Origin: Branchiostoma belcheri
Taxonomy: Eukaryota > Chordata > Leptocardii > Amphioxiformes > Branchiostomatidae
NCBI RefSeq assembly: GCF_001625305.1
Contig: NW_017802381.1
Location: 153,425 to 217,424 of the forward strand
Reading direction: 5' to 3'
DNA: 64,000 nucleotides
Every line of letters starts with the position of its first letter. Within the stretch, counting starts at the first letter, position 1. Below, piece by piece: positions 1-11,192 of this stretch. The position numbers were made by a program, and so were the translations under genes. The notes under the pieces were generated by a model that was not told the DNA's origin, searched no databases, and worked only from the letters and a program-made list of their open reading frames with translations.

Positions 1-2
1 AG

Positions 3-780
3 ACTCTATCAGATACGTTTAATGCAAGTAATGGTCTGCCTCAAGGCAGTATATTATCACCAATCCTGTTTAACTTGTATGTTTCATACTTAAGTGCTGA
101 TTTGTTGAAGACAGGTGTTGGTTGCTATGTGGGAAACACTTAAGTTAACCATTTAATGTATGCGGATGACATTTGTTGCGTTACTCCTTCCGCTAAAGCT
201 ATGCAGAAGCTAATCGATGTTTGTGAACATTCTGCCGCTGACATTGATATGATATTAAACGAAACAAAAACCTTATGTATGCTATTTCCATGACGCCGTA
301 TGAACATTATACCTGCGACGCTGACGCTGTACGGATCTGACCTTAAGTATGTTTCGTCCGCCACTTACCTTGGATATTCAATCACTCCGGATCTCCGTGA
401 CGATTCGGCCATCCAAGCACATGTCAGGGGTTTTTATGCCCGGGCTAACTCGCTACTTAGACGATTTCGCTACAGCTCAGCAGATGTTCTCGGCGTTCTG
501 TTCGCCAATGTACTGCGCACAATTGTGGTCCATGTATAGTGTGGGAGCAATACCCAAACTACGGGTGGCGTACCACAGTGCTTTTAAGTTGTTGTTCTGT
601 GCTGGCAGGTATGCAAGTACAAGTTATCTGTTTGCTATTAACCGGACAGACACGTTTGACGCTAAACGCCGTAAGGTTACCCACTCATTCGTTTCCCGTC
701 TGTTGTCGTCAGACAATAAGATTATCCATCTTCTTGTGCATTCCGATGCCTTCCGCCAGATAGTCTTCTCCAGATAGTTT
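3..780 (+). pseudogene. Non-LTR retrotransposon reverse transcriptase, C-terminal part, decayed
   Basis: The sequence enters at the window edge inside an RT palm domain. The reading frame starting at base 3 contains GLPQGSILSPILFNLY (RT block with the QG turn and the SP.LF motif) and then YADD, the catalytic metal-binding motif, near 160. In-frame stops lie at 141-143 and 291-293. A frameshift near 510-540 moves the rest, a thumb-like region ending in SFVSRLLSSDNKII, into another frame that ends at 777. The family supplies RNA-templated DNA synthesis for target-primed reverse transcription. This copy cannot encode it. The clade is CR1/Jockey-like by motif style, but a tree would be needed. 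The 5' part lies outside the window. Confidence 0.85.
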
Positions 781-865
781 TAGATTTGTTTTTAATAGTA
801 TGTACTGTGTTTGTTGATATGGGACATGGGCCTGATCCAAAAAAAATAAATAAATAAATATATCC
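781..865 (+). repeat. Retrotransposon 3' UTR and (TAAA)n tail
   Basis: About 60 bases after the RT stop, the sequence ends in an A run followed by TAAATAAATAAATA (838-860). Short A-rich simple repeats of this kind terminate many non-LTR elements, so this marks the 3' end of the element that starts before base 1. Confidence 0.6.
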
Positions 866-904
866 ACGTCATAGGGGGTCGCCCATTAATACTACGTGTA
901 ACTA

Positions 905-1262
905 TGTCTTAAGTTCATTTGGCATTTGCCTAAGACACATCTATAACAAATTTTAGGTCGTTTGGTTTTAATACAATGGCATAAAAGCATTTTGTCTGAA
1001 AAGAGCAGAAAAAACGTATTTTACACAAATTCAAAGTAGTGCTTACCACAAAATGTGAGTATAGCTCTTTGGGCACACGTCAAAGGCACTCCTATACCAA
1101 ATTTTAGGTCGTTTGGTTGTAATATTAGGTCACAGGAGCAAAAAATGTACATTTTTGTCTGAAAATAGCAGGAAAGACCTGTTTTACACCATTTTCAAGT
1201 GATGTATGCCAAAGCTGCAAAATGTCATTCTTTAGCAAATGCTCAAGACACCCCTGTACCAA
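905..1262 (-). repeat. Dispersed repeat family A fragment, tandem units of about 150-160 bp
   Basis: The motif AAATTTTAGGTCGTTTGGTT occurs at 948 and, slightly changed, at 1099. A weaker third start (CCTGTACCAAATGACG) lies near 1253. Each is followed by a TTTTGTCTGAAAA..AGCAG segment. The reverse complement of the same units occurs at 30190-30560 inside a longer family A copy, which is why it is placed on the minus strand. The 81-codon ORF over 1199-1444 lies across the last unit and has no family features. Confidence 0.55.
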
Positions 1263-1511
1263 ATGACGAATTCTACATTCCGTATTTCCGTAGAAAGACA
1301 TGGTACAGGCTAGGTAAAAAGTATGTTGCTTCGTTCACAAAAATGCTTTCTGACCAATATATCTACGATTATCATCTTCAAAAAGCCTACACTATACATA
1401 CACACAACACCCACCAAAACAATATCACACTGTCGAAGGCATGAGACCTCCGAACTCTAGTTTAGCATATGTTTCAATGGAGAACCCTTTCAATGGTGTC
1501 TCCCCTAAAGC

Positions 1512-2735
1512 CAAGTATTGAATACAAAAAATTCTGCTATTTTCTAGGGGCAGAAAATCACCTTCTCTACGGGTTTAAAAACAATCAACGTTGGTAACAG
1601 AAGTGTACCATAAACGCAAAGGACAACATAATACGGGCAGAACGCAAGACTAATAGGTAGCACCAGGCAGCACCAGGCAGCTCCAGGGCGAAAACGGTTA
1701 GATATTAGTGACATGAAAAAGAATTCAAGGATCAGACAAAATGGATAACTAGCAGTACCAATATAGGATTCTAAGAATATTAGAACAGGACTTACCGGAG
1801 GTGCAGCAACAATTTCAATAAGATACTGAAATAAATACTCTCACTTTCGGCTGGATCGCTGTGTACACTATAAATGTTCAAACACTGATATTATGGGCGG
1901 TCTCTGAGGTGTGCCGACGTGTACGCGGATCTATATCTCTATGTTGTTTGTTGTTGCTGCCGTGGTATAGGCAAGCTGCAGAGTAAACGTACGTGTAACG
2001 TCATGGCGTGGACGAAGCTTTTTACAGCAAGTTACTCCCTTACTTCTAAAAATTAAATCGAGTACCTTGCAATATATTTTGGGCCAAATTTTGTCAATTT
2101 GTACCTGTCATGAATTTACAGATTGAAATAGAGTTGCACGCAGCAAAACCAAGTTGGTGGGACGATATACTTGTTAAATCTCCCCCTTTAGCAAGTCATT
2201 GTTTAGAATTTTTATTTGCCTGCATTGTTGTCATTTTAGAATAATAGGAAAATCCACAATAAAGTCAGTTTGACTTTATGATATTTATAGACGGTTACCG
2301 TACAGTCATTAGTGCACGTGTATATATAATAAAGATGAATCCTGTTTGAGAGTGAACCCGGGAGTTGACCAAAGCAAACGTCCTGGTACACGTCATACGG
2401 TATAGGCACATGGCTGAGCTGGAGATGTTTTCCTAACGTCAGGCCAAACAAAAGGCAAGCATGTTGATAGTACAATACGGGCCCGAATAGGAGGTACCGT
2501 AAGTTATGATACACGGTATCCGTAAAGTTTAACAGACAAGGGCGAAACAAACACTGACCCACGGCGGTCGGTTGCCAGGCTAAAAGTCGCATTACGAGGG
2601 AGGTAACGAGTTACAGAACGCGTTCAAACGTGGCCGCGCGGGAGTCCCGGGACGGCCCGGGGGTAATGAGTAAAATTTGAAAATAAAAAAACTAATCAAA
2701 GAGTAAATACTTTTAAAAATAAAATGTAATAAGTG
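1512..2735 (+). repeat. Dispersed repeat family C, copy 1 (about 1.2 kb)
   Basis: This block matches 22197-23342 nearly end to end in the same orientation. Shared landmarks include CAACAATTTCAATA, CTGAGGTGTGCCGACGTG, TTGCAATATATTTTGGGCCA and GAACCCGGGAGTTGACCAAA. A third, weaker copy lies at 59450-59650. The 118-codon minus-strand ORF at 2236-2592 lies wholly inside the repeat. I found no domain in it. No TIR, LTR or RT was seen, so the class is unknown. Confidence 0.7.
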
Positions 2736-2850
2736 AATCTGTTTACCTTAAATGTTATTCTTTTGTTGCCTTTGCTCAACTTTGTGTACGTTTGCTTCCA
2801 AATAAGATTTATTTCCGATTACGAAAAGGTTTCACGAGAACCAAACTTCT
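2736..2850 (+). repeat. Short dispersed repeat, pair member 1
   Basis: The run from TTTACCTTAAATG to TTCACGAGAACCAAAC is repeated at 4556-4650 in the same orientation with scattered differences and a small deletion. It directly abuts the family C copy. No coding potential was seen. Confidence 0.55.
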
Positions 2851-2989
2851 GAATTTAATTGGCCCTGAAAATAATATAAAAAAAATAATGAATGATATCG
2901 GAATGTGATATGATCTGTATTCTTATATCAGTTTGGTTCCATGCTATTTCTGTTGCAAAGTTGTATTTTGGTTTCTTCTTCAAGCTGAC

Positions 2990-3290
2990 CCTTGCTTCAT
3001 GTGTATACAAGGTCCTTATTACGTTAATTTTGACTTCAAATTTGACATTAGTCAATATCTGACTAAAAAGAATTAACCAGCACAGAGCACTGCTCTTACT
3101 TCTGCCTAAACACCTGCTTCTGTTAAAAAATCCCTACATACATTCTGGGATTTGGAATAACCAATCAGGAATTCATAAGAGATCACATGACATTTCTGGC
3201 TAGAATGTTAAGAAAAATATTCTTACATCATCTTGAACATTACCAGGAAAACATAATTCTTTCGTTCAATTAAACTTTCTCGATAAGAAA
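2990..3290 (+). repeat. Dispersed repeat family D, copy 1
   Basis: This matches 24978-25260. Both copies share a run of CATTCTGGGAT, AACCAATCA, TCACATGA and TTCTTACATCATCTTGAACA in the same order. AT-rich TTTCTTG-type motifs follow in both places. In both loci the D block lies downstream of a family C copy, so C and D may be parts of one composite unit. Confidence 0.6.
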
Positions 3291-3525
3291 AACAAAATCA
3301 TAAAAGAATTTGAATGTTCTTTTGCTTGTAGGTTTTAAATTTGAATTAGTTTTAATTCAACATTTTTTTTCTAAAAGGACACAGATTCTTGTATTTTTTT
3401 TTAATATAACTTGACCAAGAAAACCAAGAATTAGTTTCTTGAACTATCTATATAATTAAAACTATGCTAGTTACAAGTAGCTATAGAATTATTCAAAGTC
3501 AAGAAAGTACTTACTTTACTTTACT
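3291..3525. other. AT-rich spacer
   Basis: I see no gene here. The right end contains ACTTTACTTTACTT. On the minus strand this forms the short tetranucleotide-like tail of the adjoining retrotransposon remnant. Confidence 0.4.
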
Positions 3526-4128
3526 TCATCCATCCACTTCTACCGTCTGGGGTGTCGTGGGGAGGTACAGTTGGCGGCTGACGGCGAGTCCGGAGGCTGT
3601 AGTAGACGTAAGGCCATGTCTGGTCAGGGTGTCCTTCACGCTGTCGATCCACTTCTTCCTTGGTCGCCCCTGGCCTTGGGTCCGGATTTTCTGTTGTTAT
3701 ATGCCATATGTGACACACTTTGTGGCGGCATCCTAACCAGGTGTCCAAACCACTTAATTTGCTGTTGATCAATAAACTCTCGGACTGGCCTAACCCCTGC
3801 CATCTGTCTACGTAATCGTGGTGTTTCTGATCTTGTCACGTCTGGTCCTGTTGACAAGTCGTCTCAGGCACCTCGTTTCACACGTGATGATTTTTCGTTC
3901 TAAGGGTTTAGTCAAGTTCCAGGTCTGGCACTGATATGTAAGTGTTGGCAAGAAGATTGAGTTGAAAAATTTGGCTTTGCTTTCCATAGGGATGCTGGGG
4001 TGCTTCAAGAGAGTAAAGAAACTAATTCTTGTCTCTTTGTAGACATTACTAAAACAATCAAGAATCAGATCGCTCAAACTTTCTAAATTACTAAAAGCAA
4101 GAACATTCCAAAATTCTTGATATCCCAA
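3526..4128 (-). pseudogene. RTE-like non-LTR retrotransposon, RT C-terminal remnant with frameshifts
   Basis: Read on the minus strand, the first part (about 4128-3810) carries LTYQCQTWNL followed by a basic RNRTRRDKIRN stretch, the usual region after the RT thumb. After a frameshift it continues as IKWFGHLVRMP (about 3770-3740). After another shift it reads GRPRKKWIDSVKDTL and ends with a stop at 3526-3528. This FGHV-RMP-GRPRKKW order is typical of the C terminus of RTE and related endonuclease-RT proteins. Directly after the stop is an (AAGT)n-like tail, consistent with a true 3' end. Three frames are needed, so it is dead. The endonuclease and RT core are absent. Confidence 0.75.
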
Positions 4129-4555
4129 AAATATGAGATCAGTCTCTCTTTATCTATTTTATTCACATTTATTTTTTCGAGGATTGGGCAAAAAGTTATA
4201 AAACTTATCTCAATTCTCTAAAAGAAACAATAAAACAAAGTAATAATAAGAAGAAGAACAAATGGCAAAGGTACATAATGAGCTGGTGTACAAATCAAAA
4301 TCAATCAACTAAATTAAACAAAACATCCTATCTGCAAAATAAAGTTGAAAACCACATCAAATATTTTACAGTTGTTGACAAACGACAACGGAGGGGTTAC
4401 CCCTGAGAATAGTTGAACATAAGGTGTTGTCGGTGACGTTGTTTGTGTCAAATGGCAGGATGTTAATTGAGATGATAACATGTCAATGCGTTAATCAGTG
4501 TACAATGGGCAGTGTAAAAAGTAGTGTACAGCTGTTTCGTTGGAGTGACCACATT
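4129..4555. other. Non-coding spacer
   Basis: I see no gene in this interval. It contains an A-rich stretch with AATAATAAGAAGAAGAA near 4236-4256 that may be the tail of a lost retroelement. Confidence 0.35.
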
Positions 4556-4650
4556 TGATTTTGTTTACCTTAAATGTAATTCTTTCGTTGCCTTTGCTCA
4601 ACTTTGTTCACATCTGCTTTCAAAAAAGATTTCACGAGAACCAAACTGCT
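4556..4650 (+). repeat. Short dispersed repeat, pair member 2
   Basis: Second copy of the segment at 2736-2850, same orientation. It has a short internal deletion relative to the first copy and ends in the same TTCACGAGAACCAAACT. Confidence 0.55.
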
Positions 4651-4864
4651 TTTAAAGGGGCCCTGCATGTACAAAACGCAATCGAAAACACACGCGCAAA
4701 AACACTTTCGCTGAACGATCTCGTTTTGAAATTCGATAATTCAGTGTTTTTCTGACGTAGATAGACAGTTGGTAGTAGAAGAACCTTTTTGTAACATCAA
4801 AACACGTACAGGATGTAGGATAAAAAGAGCTATAGGTGTACTGTAGTGTTTGAAAAAAAGTTCC

Positions 4865-5550
4865 GTTCTTGACAGAGTTAGCTTTATAGGACACGCACTA
4901 AAAACGTCTGTTCAACAGCCTCTTTTCACAAATGTGATAATTTCTTGGTGTTCTCGACAGCCAAGAACACCTTAGTCCCTTGAGAAAGCTTTCTGTACTA
5001 TGGTGTGGTACAGGGCATTCTAGTAAAACATAATACGTAAAGGGTTATTTGTAATGTGTTTATAAATAGCGTCAAAATAAAAAAAAAATTAAGGTGTCAT
5101 TTTCGTTGAGGTATGAAAACGTCCATTGAACTGTCTTTTATTAGAAAATTTAAAAAACGTTCTGTATTATGGTAATGTACAGAGTATTATAGTAAAACAT
5201 TGCAAGGATTGGGTTATTTGTAATGTGTTTGTAAATGGCGTCCAAACAAAGATACTGAAGGCTCCATTTTCGTAGAAGTATGAAAGTGTCCATTTAACTG
5301 TCATTTGTTGGAAACTTGGTTGTTCCGTGTTGTTTTCGACACACGAGAACGCCGTAGACCCCTGTAAAATCTAGTATGGTATTTCGATAAATCTATTAGG
5401 ATATATAGCATTCTAGTAAATCGTTCTCAAAAACGGATAATATGTATAGGATGTTTAAGAAAATGAACTAAATACCTGGTACCATTCTTGACAGAGTTAG
5501 CTTCATAGGACACCCGTTAAAACCGTACTGTCCAACAGCCTTTTTTGGCG
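4865..5550 (+). repeat. Degenerate tandem repeat block
   Basis: GGGTTATTTGTAATGTGTTT occurs at 5042 and again at 5211, 169 bp apart. TTCTTGACAGAGTTAGCTT occurs at about 4866 and 5485. AGTAAAACAT and TTAGTCCCTTGA-type motifs recur in between. A fragment of the same family lies at 12055-12135. No gene was seen. Confidence 0.6.
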
Positions 5551-6349
5551 ACGCCTCAGGGGCGGAGGCATTTGTGTAAGTACTGCGATCGCTTTGAAAG
5601 AATTTCAAAAATTGCACGAATGCATTCCCTAGGGAATTGGTTTTGAGGTAGCCTCCGGCCTTGTGGTCATCGGAAAAAGCAGGAAAGGCCTATGTTACCA
5701 TGCATGCAAATGGCACCTTTTCAGGCATACTGTGGCTTTTTGCACACAGAATGTTAATGATTGTCTTTATTGATATTTCAAATATGTTTTCTTCTATCAA
5801 GAGAGAACAAATTTCTTGCTCAGGAGCAGCATATTCAAGCTTATAATACTTCAAATATGTTTTTAGTTTCAACTATATGATGCTGGTCGTTTTTTTATAA
5901 CTTTACTGTGTGACACATGTAGTGTAACAGTGATGTTTTGTGTAAGAAATTTTATTCACTTGTGTGTTTTCTATCATGTATGTTTGTGTCAGTCTTGCTT
6001 TTTTAGTTTTTATTTTCTTTGCTTCCATGATGCTGTTGCATTCCATGCTTGTTTTTCAATTTTCTTGGCTGCAAAACATGAATGCACACCCCAAGCCTTC
6101 CACGACTAGGTTTCATGCTAGCCAGTGAATTCCTGTTGTAGTCTGCATCTCAGGGTGGACATGGCGAAGTTTACCTGTGGGTATAAAGAGAGAAAAGAGC
6201 ATAAATGAATCTATGCCAACTTTGGCCAGCTTTGATTAACTTAAATTAACAAGATTTGGGGTCATAAATGTAAATATGCAAAGCATGTGAGTCGATTAAT
6301 TTTACAGAATGCAATGAAGCAGACACATCTATAACACATTTTCTGGCAA
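5551..6349. other. Non-coding region
   Basis: I see no supported gene. Short ORFs at 5661-5872 on both strands overlap each other, have no family signature and are AT-rich. No inverted or tandem repeat stands out. Confidence 0.3.
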
Positions 6350-6605
6350 TAGCCTGTGTGCCAGACCCTAGCACTTAGAACAAGGAGCTTAACTCCTTGC
6401 TTGGAATAAAGAAAGTGCTTTTTTCTGAGACTCTCGATCGGGCCTCTATACTGCCCAACACGCCACAGTTTCGGAGCTGGCTTCCTTCTTCAGTTTATCT
6501 AGACGTATAAATTAGACCCCGCGCGGCTGCAAATTCTGTGTTCCAGGCGTGAGATTTCCCTGACTTTATTGACTATGGTGGCACAGGGGCCTGGCACCCA
6601 GGCTA
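6350..6605. mobile_element. MITE-like element with about 20-bp terminal inverted repeats
   Basis: The left end reads TAGCCTGTGTGCCAGACCC. The right end, read on the other strand, is TAGCCTGGGTGCCAGGCCCC, giving TIRs about 256 bp apart with a few mismatches. The inside has no ORF. The termini resemble those at 7643 and 8764, so this belongs to a dispersed family with TAGCCTGG.AGCCAGAC-type ends. The target duplication is not clear. Confidence 0.6.
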
Positions 6606-7642
6606 CATTGTTTTCCCAGCAATGACATCATAGTAAACATGGTACCGTGTTTCAAAACACACAGCTTTTCATGAAAGAAGTACTATAGATATGCGAACAT
6701 TGCCTAACCATCGTGATTATTATATGTACAATACTGCATGAAATAAGGATGGTCAGGCACTCACCTGGTATTTTGTTCCACTTCTTAATTGTATTCTTGA
6801 GTAACTGTTGTGTTTGTCGCCATGTAGAGCTGAAAGAAACAGCGTAGAACAGGTTATTAGCGAAGTTTGTTGCATTCCAGGGTTGTGTTATTCAGCATAG
6901 TTCGACAGCGTTCAGCGTGACCACGGATGTGAAACTTGGACAATATTATGGTGGGATGTCAGCAACATGTAATGCAAAGAATACGCGGATCAATATCAAG
7001 TTGTAATTGTGTGAATAGTAAAAAAAAATGACGTTGACCTAGAGATGAGTATACAACGTACTGAAACCTTCTCCGTGCACTGAGATGGTCTCCACTGTTC
7101 GGAACCCTGCGTCGTTGGCAGGTGCGGGCAGTTTAGCGCAGACAGGGCATATATGCCGGCACCGGTGTCCAGTGTAGAACAGTAGGGTATCCCTCGCTGC
7201 ATGTCTGAGGTTTACTGGAAAGACAAGAAAATCCAACGCCCGGGGTTACTGGACAGAAGAGCCTTGACGGAGAGAATTGGGGTAAGGCCGGAAAACCCCG
7301 GCGGAACATGGCGTCAGGTGGCTCAAACTTTACATAAACCAAAAAACCAGCCGCTAAAAACGAGCAGCTATTAACAAAAATTCACTAAAACCAAGGAGGT
7401 TAAATACCTCCTTGCTAAAACACTGATCGCCGATACCTGATAAAGACCAGTCGGATCTGTAATGATATACTGACCAAATTCTGTAAGCAAAATGGACGGA
7501 ACAAACCACACATAGAACAAGATGAATGAAGTCAGGAAAACGGGTGTTAGAATCTTCACAGTACAAATTTCCAAAAATAAATTCATCAGGTATTATACTA
7601 ACAGACGAATATAAACTCCAAGAATGCTAAATTACTTTAACA
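6606..7642. other. Non-coding region with GC-richer middle
   Basis: Overlapping short minus-strand ORFs between 6996 and 7342 coincide with a GC-richer patch. A stretch of about 180 bp there (about 7039-7214, minus) stays open after a pyrimidine-rich AG and could be an orphan exon. I cannot assign it to a family, so I do not call a gene. Confidence 0.25.
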
Positions 7643-7725
7643 TAGCCTGGCAGCCAGACCATCGCATGCTTCCGGTATCTCACGGTGGTGCTATCAGCAC
7701 TGCCCGCCCGCCCAGAGGTATTTCA
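7643..7725 (+). mobile_element. Solo terminus of the TAGCCTGG-type inverted-repeat family
   Basis: The terminus ATAGCCTGGCAGCCAGACC is followed about 60 bp later by CTGCCCGCCCGCCCAGA. This matches 8764-8850 in order and orientation. The opposite terminus was not found, so the copy is truncated or its far end is too diverged to see. Confidence 0.45.
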
Positions 7726-8763
7726 TGCAGGGGTATTTTACCGGGTCAGTTACAGGACGACAATGATTAGAAAGGCCAGCTGGAAAGATCTGGCATTTCA
7801 GCAGAGTATGGTTGGGCCTGCAAAATATCCCTAAGCCACTAATCTGAACAGAAAGGTTTTGTCGGAAAGGGGAGAATATCAAGTAGGGCCGACAAACTTG
7901 ATCCCGATGGAACTTGACGTCATGTGGCGGTAACCCATCCTCCCACGCCAGGGGTGCTTCCTTACCAGTAATCCCAAGGCGTATTTGCCGCGGGATAGCT
8001 CTGCCGTGGGAGAATGCGGTAACCATGTGGCACACATTTTCAATGCGTAAACTAAAATTCCAGCTTCTCTCCACGCGTGTTGTAACCAGCCAACAAGCAA
8101 CTTTAAACTTTCTCTAACTCAGTGATCAACAATGATGTATCGATATAACAACACCCAAATTCTGACACCGGAACTTTGAAGACACAACCAAGTACTTTGC
8201 GAACATCACACAAATAAAACGTTCAAGTTACGCTGACTATGATCGATATTCTGCGCGGGCATCGAATCCGTAAACAATAATTTGTAATTCTTATCGTAAA
8301 AGCGAACTCACCAAAATTTCCCCAAACCACTGCGAGTTATAACAGGCGCGCCTCATCGAAGGCGAAAAATTTATTCTAGTTCTCTACTCTGAGGCTCAGT
8401 TTTTCCAAGGTTAGTAGAACTGTTCTTCTTTGGCATTATAGGTCTGAATCTTTGTCGGAAACTGTACGTAAATAGCGTCACACATATAGTGATGACCCAT
8501 TCAGATCCACAATAAGGAAATACCCGGGGGACGACAACACAGCGAGATCCAAGAACACCAGAATAACATAGAAAAAATTGTAGAAATCTCGAAAAAGTCT
8601 GCTTGAAAGATACAAAGAATTTCGAGCAGAAATGGAGGAAAGTTTACTACACATACATATACAGAACACAAAGTACATACTAGTCTCGTACACAAGAAAA
8701 TAGCGACTGGGTGAAGGAACTGTCATGAAATACAAACAAACGGGCGATTGTCGGCCAAAATAC
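7726..8763. other. Non-coding region
   Basis: Several short overlapping ORFs occur, the longest 126 codons on the minus strand at 7694-8074. None shows a recognisable domain or splice-supported structure. Confidence 0.25.
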
Positions 8764-8850
8764 TAGTAGCCTGGTAGCCAGACAATGGCAAACTTCCCGA
8801 TAATTTCTCTACGTATACAGTGATGAGTGCTCAGCCCGCCCAGTTTGAGG
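8764..8850 (+). mobile_element. Second solo terminus of the TAGCCTGG-type family
   Basis: TAGCCTGGTAGCCAGACAAT is followed by GTGCTCAGCCCGCCCAG, in the same order as the copy at 7643. The two copies are in direct orientation about 1.1 kb apart, so they are not the two ends of one element. Confidence 0.45.
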
Positions 8851-10974
8851 ATATTACGATCCAAAAAGATCCTCAGTGTACAGTACAATAACTAACAGAC
8901 ATGTGGTACTGCAAAAACACGGCTGTGATTGCAAAATTTAGACTGATACGATTATGGCACATTACAACATTAGGAAGTAACATTAAAAGTAATGTTAACA
9001 TACCTTTCTTCAACCTGTCCTTCGTAGGTTCCTCTATACCTCTACGGCTGGGGGTATCGGTATCCAGGCTTTAGATTTTAGAAAAGTTTAGACCTTGCCT
9101 ATTTTGTTCCAAGTACAAATCCACGCTGACCAAGCCGGCTGCCGCGGCGGGCTTCCCCTGTCTAGTCTGGTGACCATACCAGCGGAGCTCCCCGGTAAAT
9201 TCCTCGGTGCTGCGCCGCCGGCCAGTGGAGATCGTGCCCGGCGCTCCGGCCGGTGGGAAGTGCCCGGCGCGCTCCTGCGGGAACCAAAAGCTGTGGGGCC
9301 GCGGAGGGTTGTAGCAACTGGTGTTCCGCAGCCCCGTACTGAAACTCCAGCCGCCAGTTGGGTCGTTTTAAAGTCGGAACTTACATCTATCAACATTTTG
9401 ACATTGTTGCTAAGGGGCGTTCTATAGTCTGGGACCATCATTGGTGAATACATAATGTCATTAACTATTTTAATTGTAATATTGAGATGAGAAAACTGTT
9501 CCCTGACACAGCAAACAGATCGGGTGAAAAGGGTGAAAAGTTCAAGCCATTGACCTACTTTTTCGCCTGTCCAAGGAGGCTACTTAGTATACGTTAGATA
9601 AGCATCTTTGCCTGTCTGAGCGCAGTGAGAGCGAAGGTGTTTCGCAGGAAATAAGAAATTAGGTGTTCGTTACCACTGTCCCGATGTCGAAATGAAAGTA
9701 GATTTGGTTACGTTTCGGGACGATTGGAAAAAAAGTTCTGAGTCCCTATCCTTGGGAACTTCCGGGTCCTGCAAGCAACCGGCAACCCATAATACTCTGA
9801 CAAACATTTGACCAATCAGCAACCGCATGCTGTTGCAAGCATTACGTCATGTTTTACTTCGGTCATTTTCGGTAGAAATCGCTTCCCACGATTTGGCTGT
9901 TCAGAAGGGTGTCGGAACCGAGTGTTTTCCAAATAAAGTCAACCCAATGTTTGGCTATATTTTGACCCAATGTTTGCATACTCGCTTGGAGCACCTTGTC
10001 TATCATGAGAGTAATTTGAGTTTCCCAGAGTCTGTGGGTTGGGGGATCGCACAAAGAGCGCTGGTGTAGAAATCTGTCTGTCCTTGCGTTGTGCTTGTAA
10101 ACATTTTTGTATCGTTTTGACGACGCCCGTCGCTCCATCATGCCGACGGGATCGTTCCCCAGCCAGCCGGCGCCGATCTCGTGAAACTCCGGCCTAAAAT
10201 TTAAATAATATTAAACCCCACGTAAGTACATATGAAATTATAAGAGGGTTTATGAGTGGTAATATTTGAAATGGTCCACAAGCCGTGAACGTTCTTGATC
10301 GTCGTAACGTAACAGGTGATAACATAATAGCTGTACCTCGACTGATGGTCAGTTCTATTGCACTTCCGGCTTGCGTTGAACTCAGAAATCTTCAACAAAG
10401 ATTATCTCCATGCCGTTACAAAGGTTCAGTTAACATAAATTGTTATCAATATTTCATTTCGTATCACAAATCTTTTTAAATCTTGTTTAATGCAACAGGA
10501 AATTACTTTGTAGCGGGCTATACCAGTCAGTACGACGTGAAAATGCAAGTTAGATGTACTCGACTGTTCGGCACACAACAATGATAGGGGCGGAGTTAAA
10601 AATGTAGTCTTTGACAATCTTACCGTCGGCCGGTGGGTGGGATCCGCCGGTAGGTCTGTGTACGTGCCGCTGCCCTTGGCAACACATCGTGGGAACCCAC
10701 AGCTAGAGCGGGAAGCCAGCCTGTGTCGCCACGTGCACGGGCCTGCACGTACCGAATTGTCGCAGTTTCTTTTGATCGGCGTGAATAAGGGCGTAAATAA
10801 AATAAACTTTGAATCATGCTGCGCCCGTTGTCTTGTGCACGCCGATCTTTTTCCCCTGCAAAGTGCACATACAGCTGAAGAACGAAGAGAGGGTCGTGGC
10901 ATCGTTTAGGACAGCTTTCCAGAACCTTGGCCCCGAGAAGGAAGTATTTCTTTCCTCTGAACAGACTCAGTTTT
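8851..10974. other. Non-coding region with two GC-rich patches
   Basis: GC-rich, CpG-containing patches lie at about 9120-9370 and 10620-10870. They hold ORFs of 110-158 codons on both strands that read Arg/Pro/Gly-rich, as expected of random translation of GC-rich DNA. They could be CpG-type promoter or exon remnants, but no domain or splice pattern supports that. Confidence 0.25.
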
Positions 10975-11008
10975 ACCAAGGACATTATGTGTGTATAATG
11001 TCCTTGGT
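10975..11008. repeat. 14-bp perfect inverted repeat (hairpin)
   Basis: ACCAAGGACATTAT at 10975-10988 and its exact reverse complement at 10995-11008 are separated by GTGTGT. The structure would form a stable stem-loop if transcribed or extruded. Confidence 0.75.
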
Positions 11009-11029
11009 TTTACGGAGTACAAATTAATA

Positions 11030-11192
11030 CATATTTGAAGTGTATATAATTCCTTTGATTATCCGGTAGCACTTCTACACCCACAGTAGCATTAACATAT
11101 TTGTTATCTATATTCCATCCTTTTTGTGACCCGTACTTAACCCAATGGGTATGTGTGTACAATAAAGGTCTTTATTCATTCATTCATTCATT
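11030..11192 (+). mobile_element. Probable 3' end of a non-LTR retrotransposon with (ATTC)n tail
   Basis: The segment ends with an AATAAAGG polyadenylation-like signal and then four or five ATTC units (11174-11192). Short simple repeats directly after a 3' UTR are typical of CR1/L2-like elements. No coding part is attached, so this is only a 3' stub. Confidence 0.45.

Noticed and set aside
7039-7236. Open stretch with RHICPVC between AG- and GT-like sites, possible orphan exon
   Set aside because: Donor context is poor and no neighbouring exon of the same protein was found.
9088-9453. Overlapping 110-121 codon ORFs on both strands
   Set aside because: Mirror ORFs in GC-rich DNA with Pro/Arg/Gly bias, as expected when GC-rich sequence lacks stop codons.
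10426-10985. 158- and 121-codon minus ORFs
   Set aside because: Same GC-rich artefact; the two frames overlap and neither shows a family motif.
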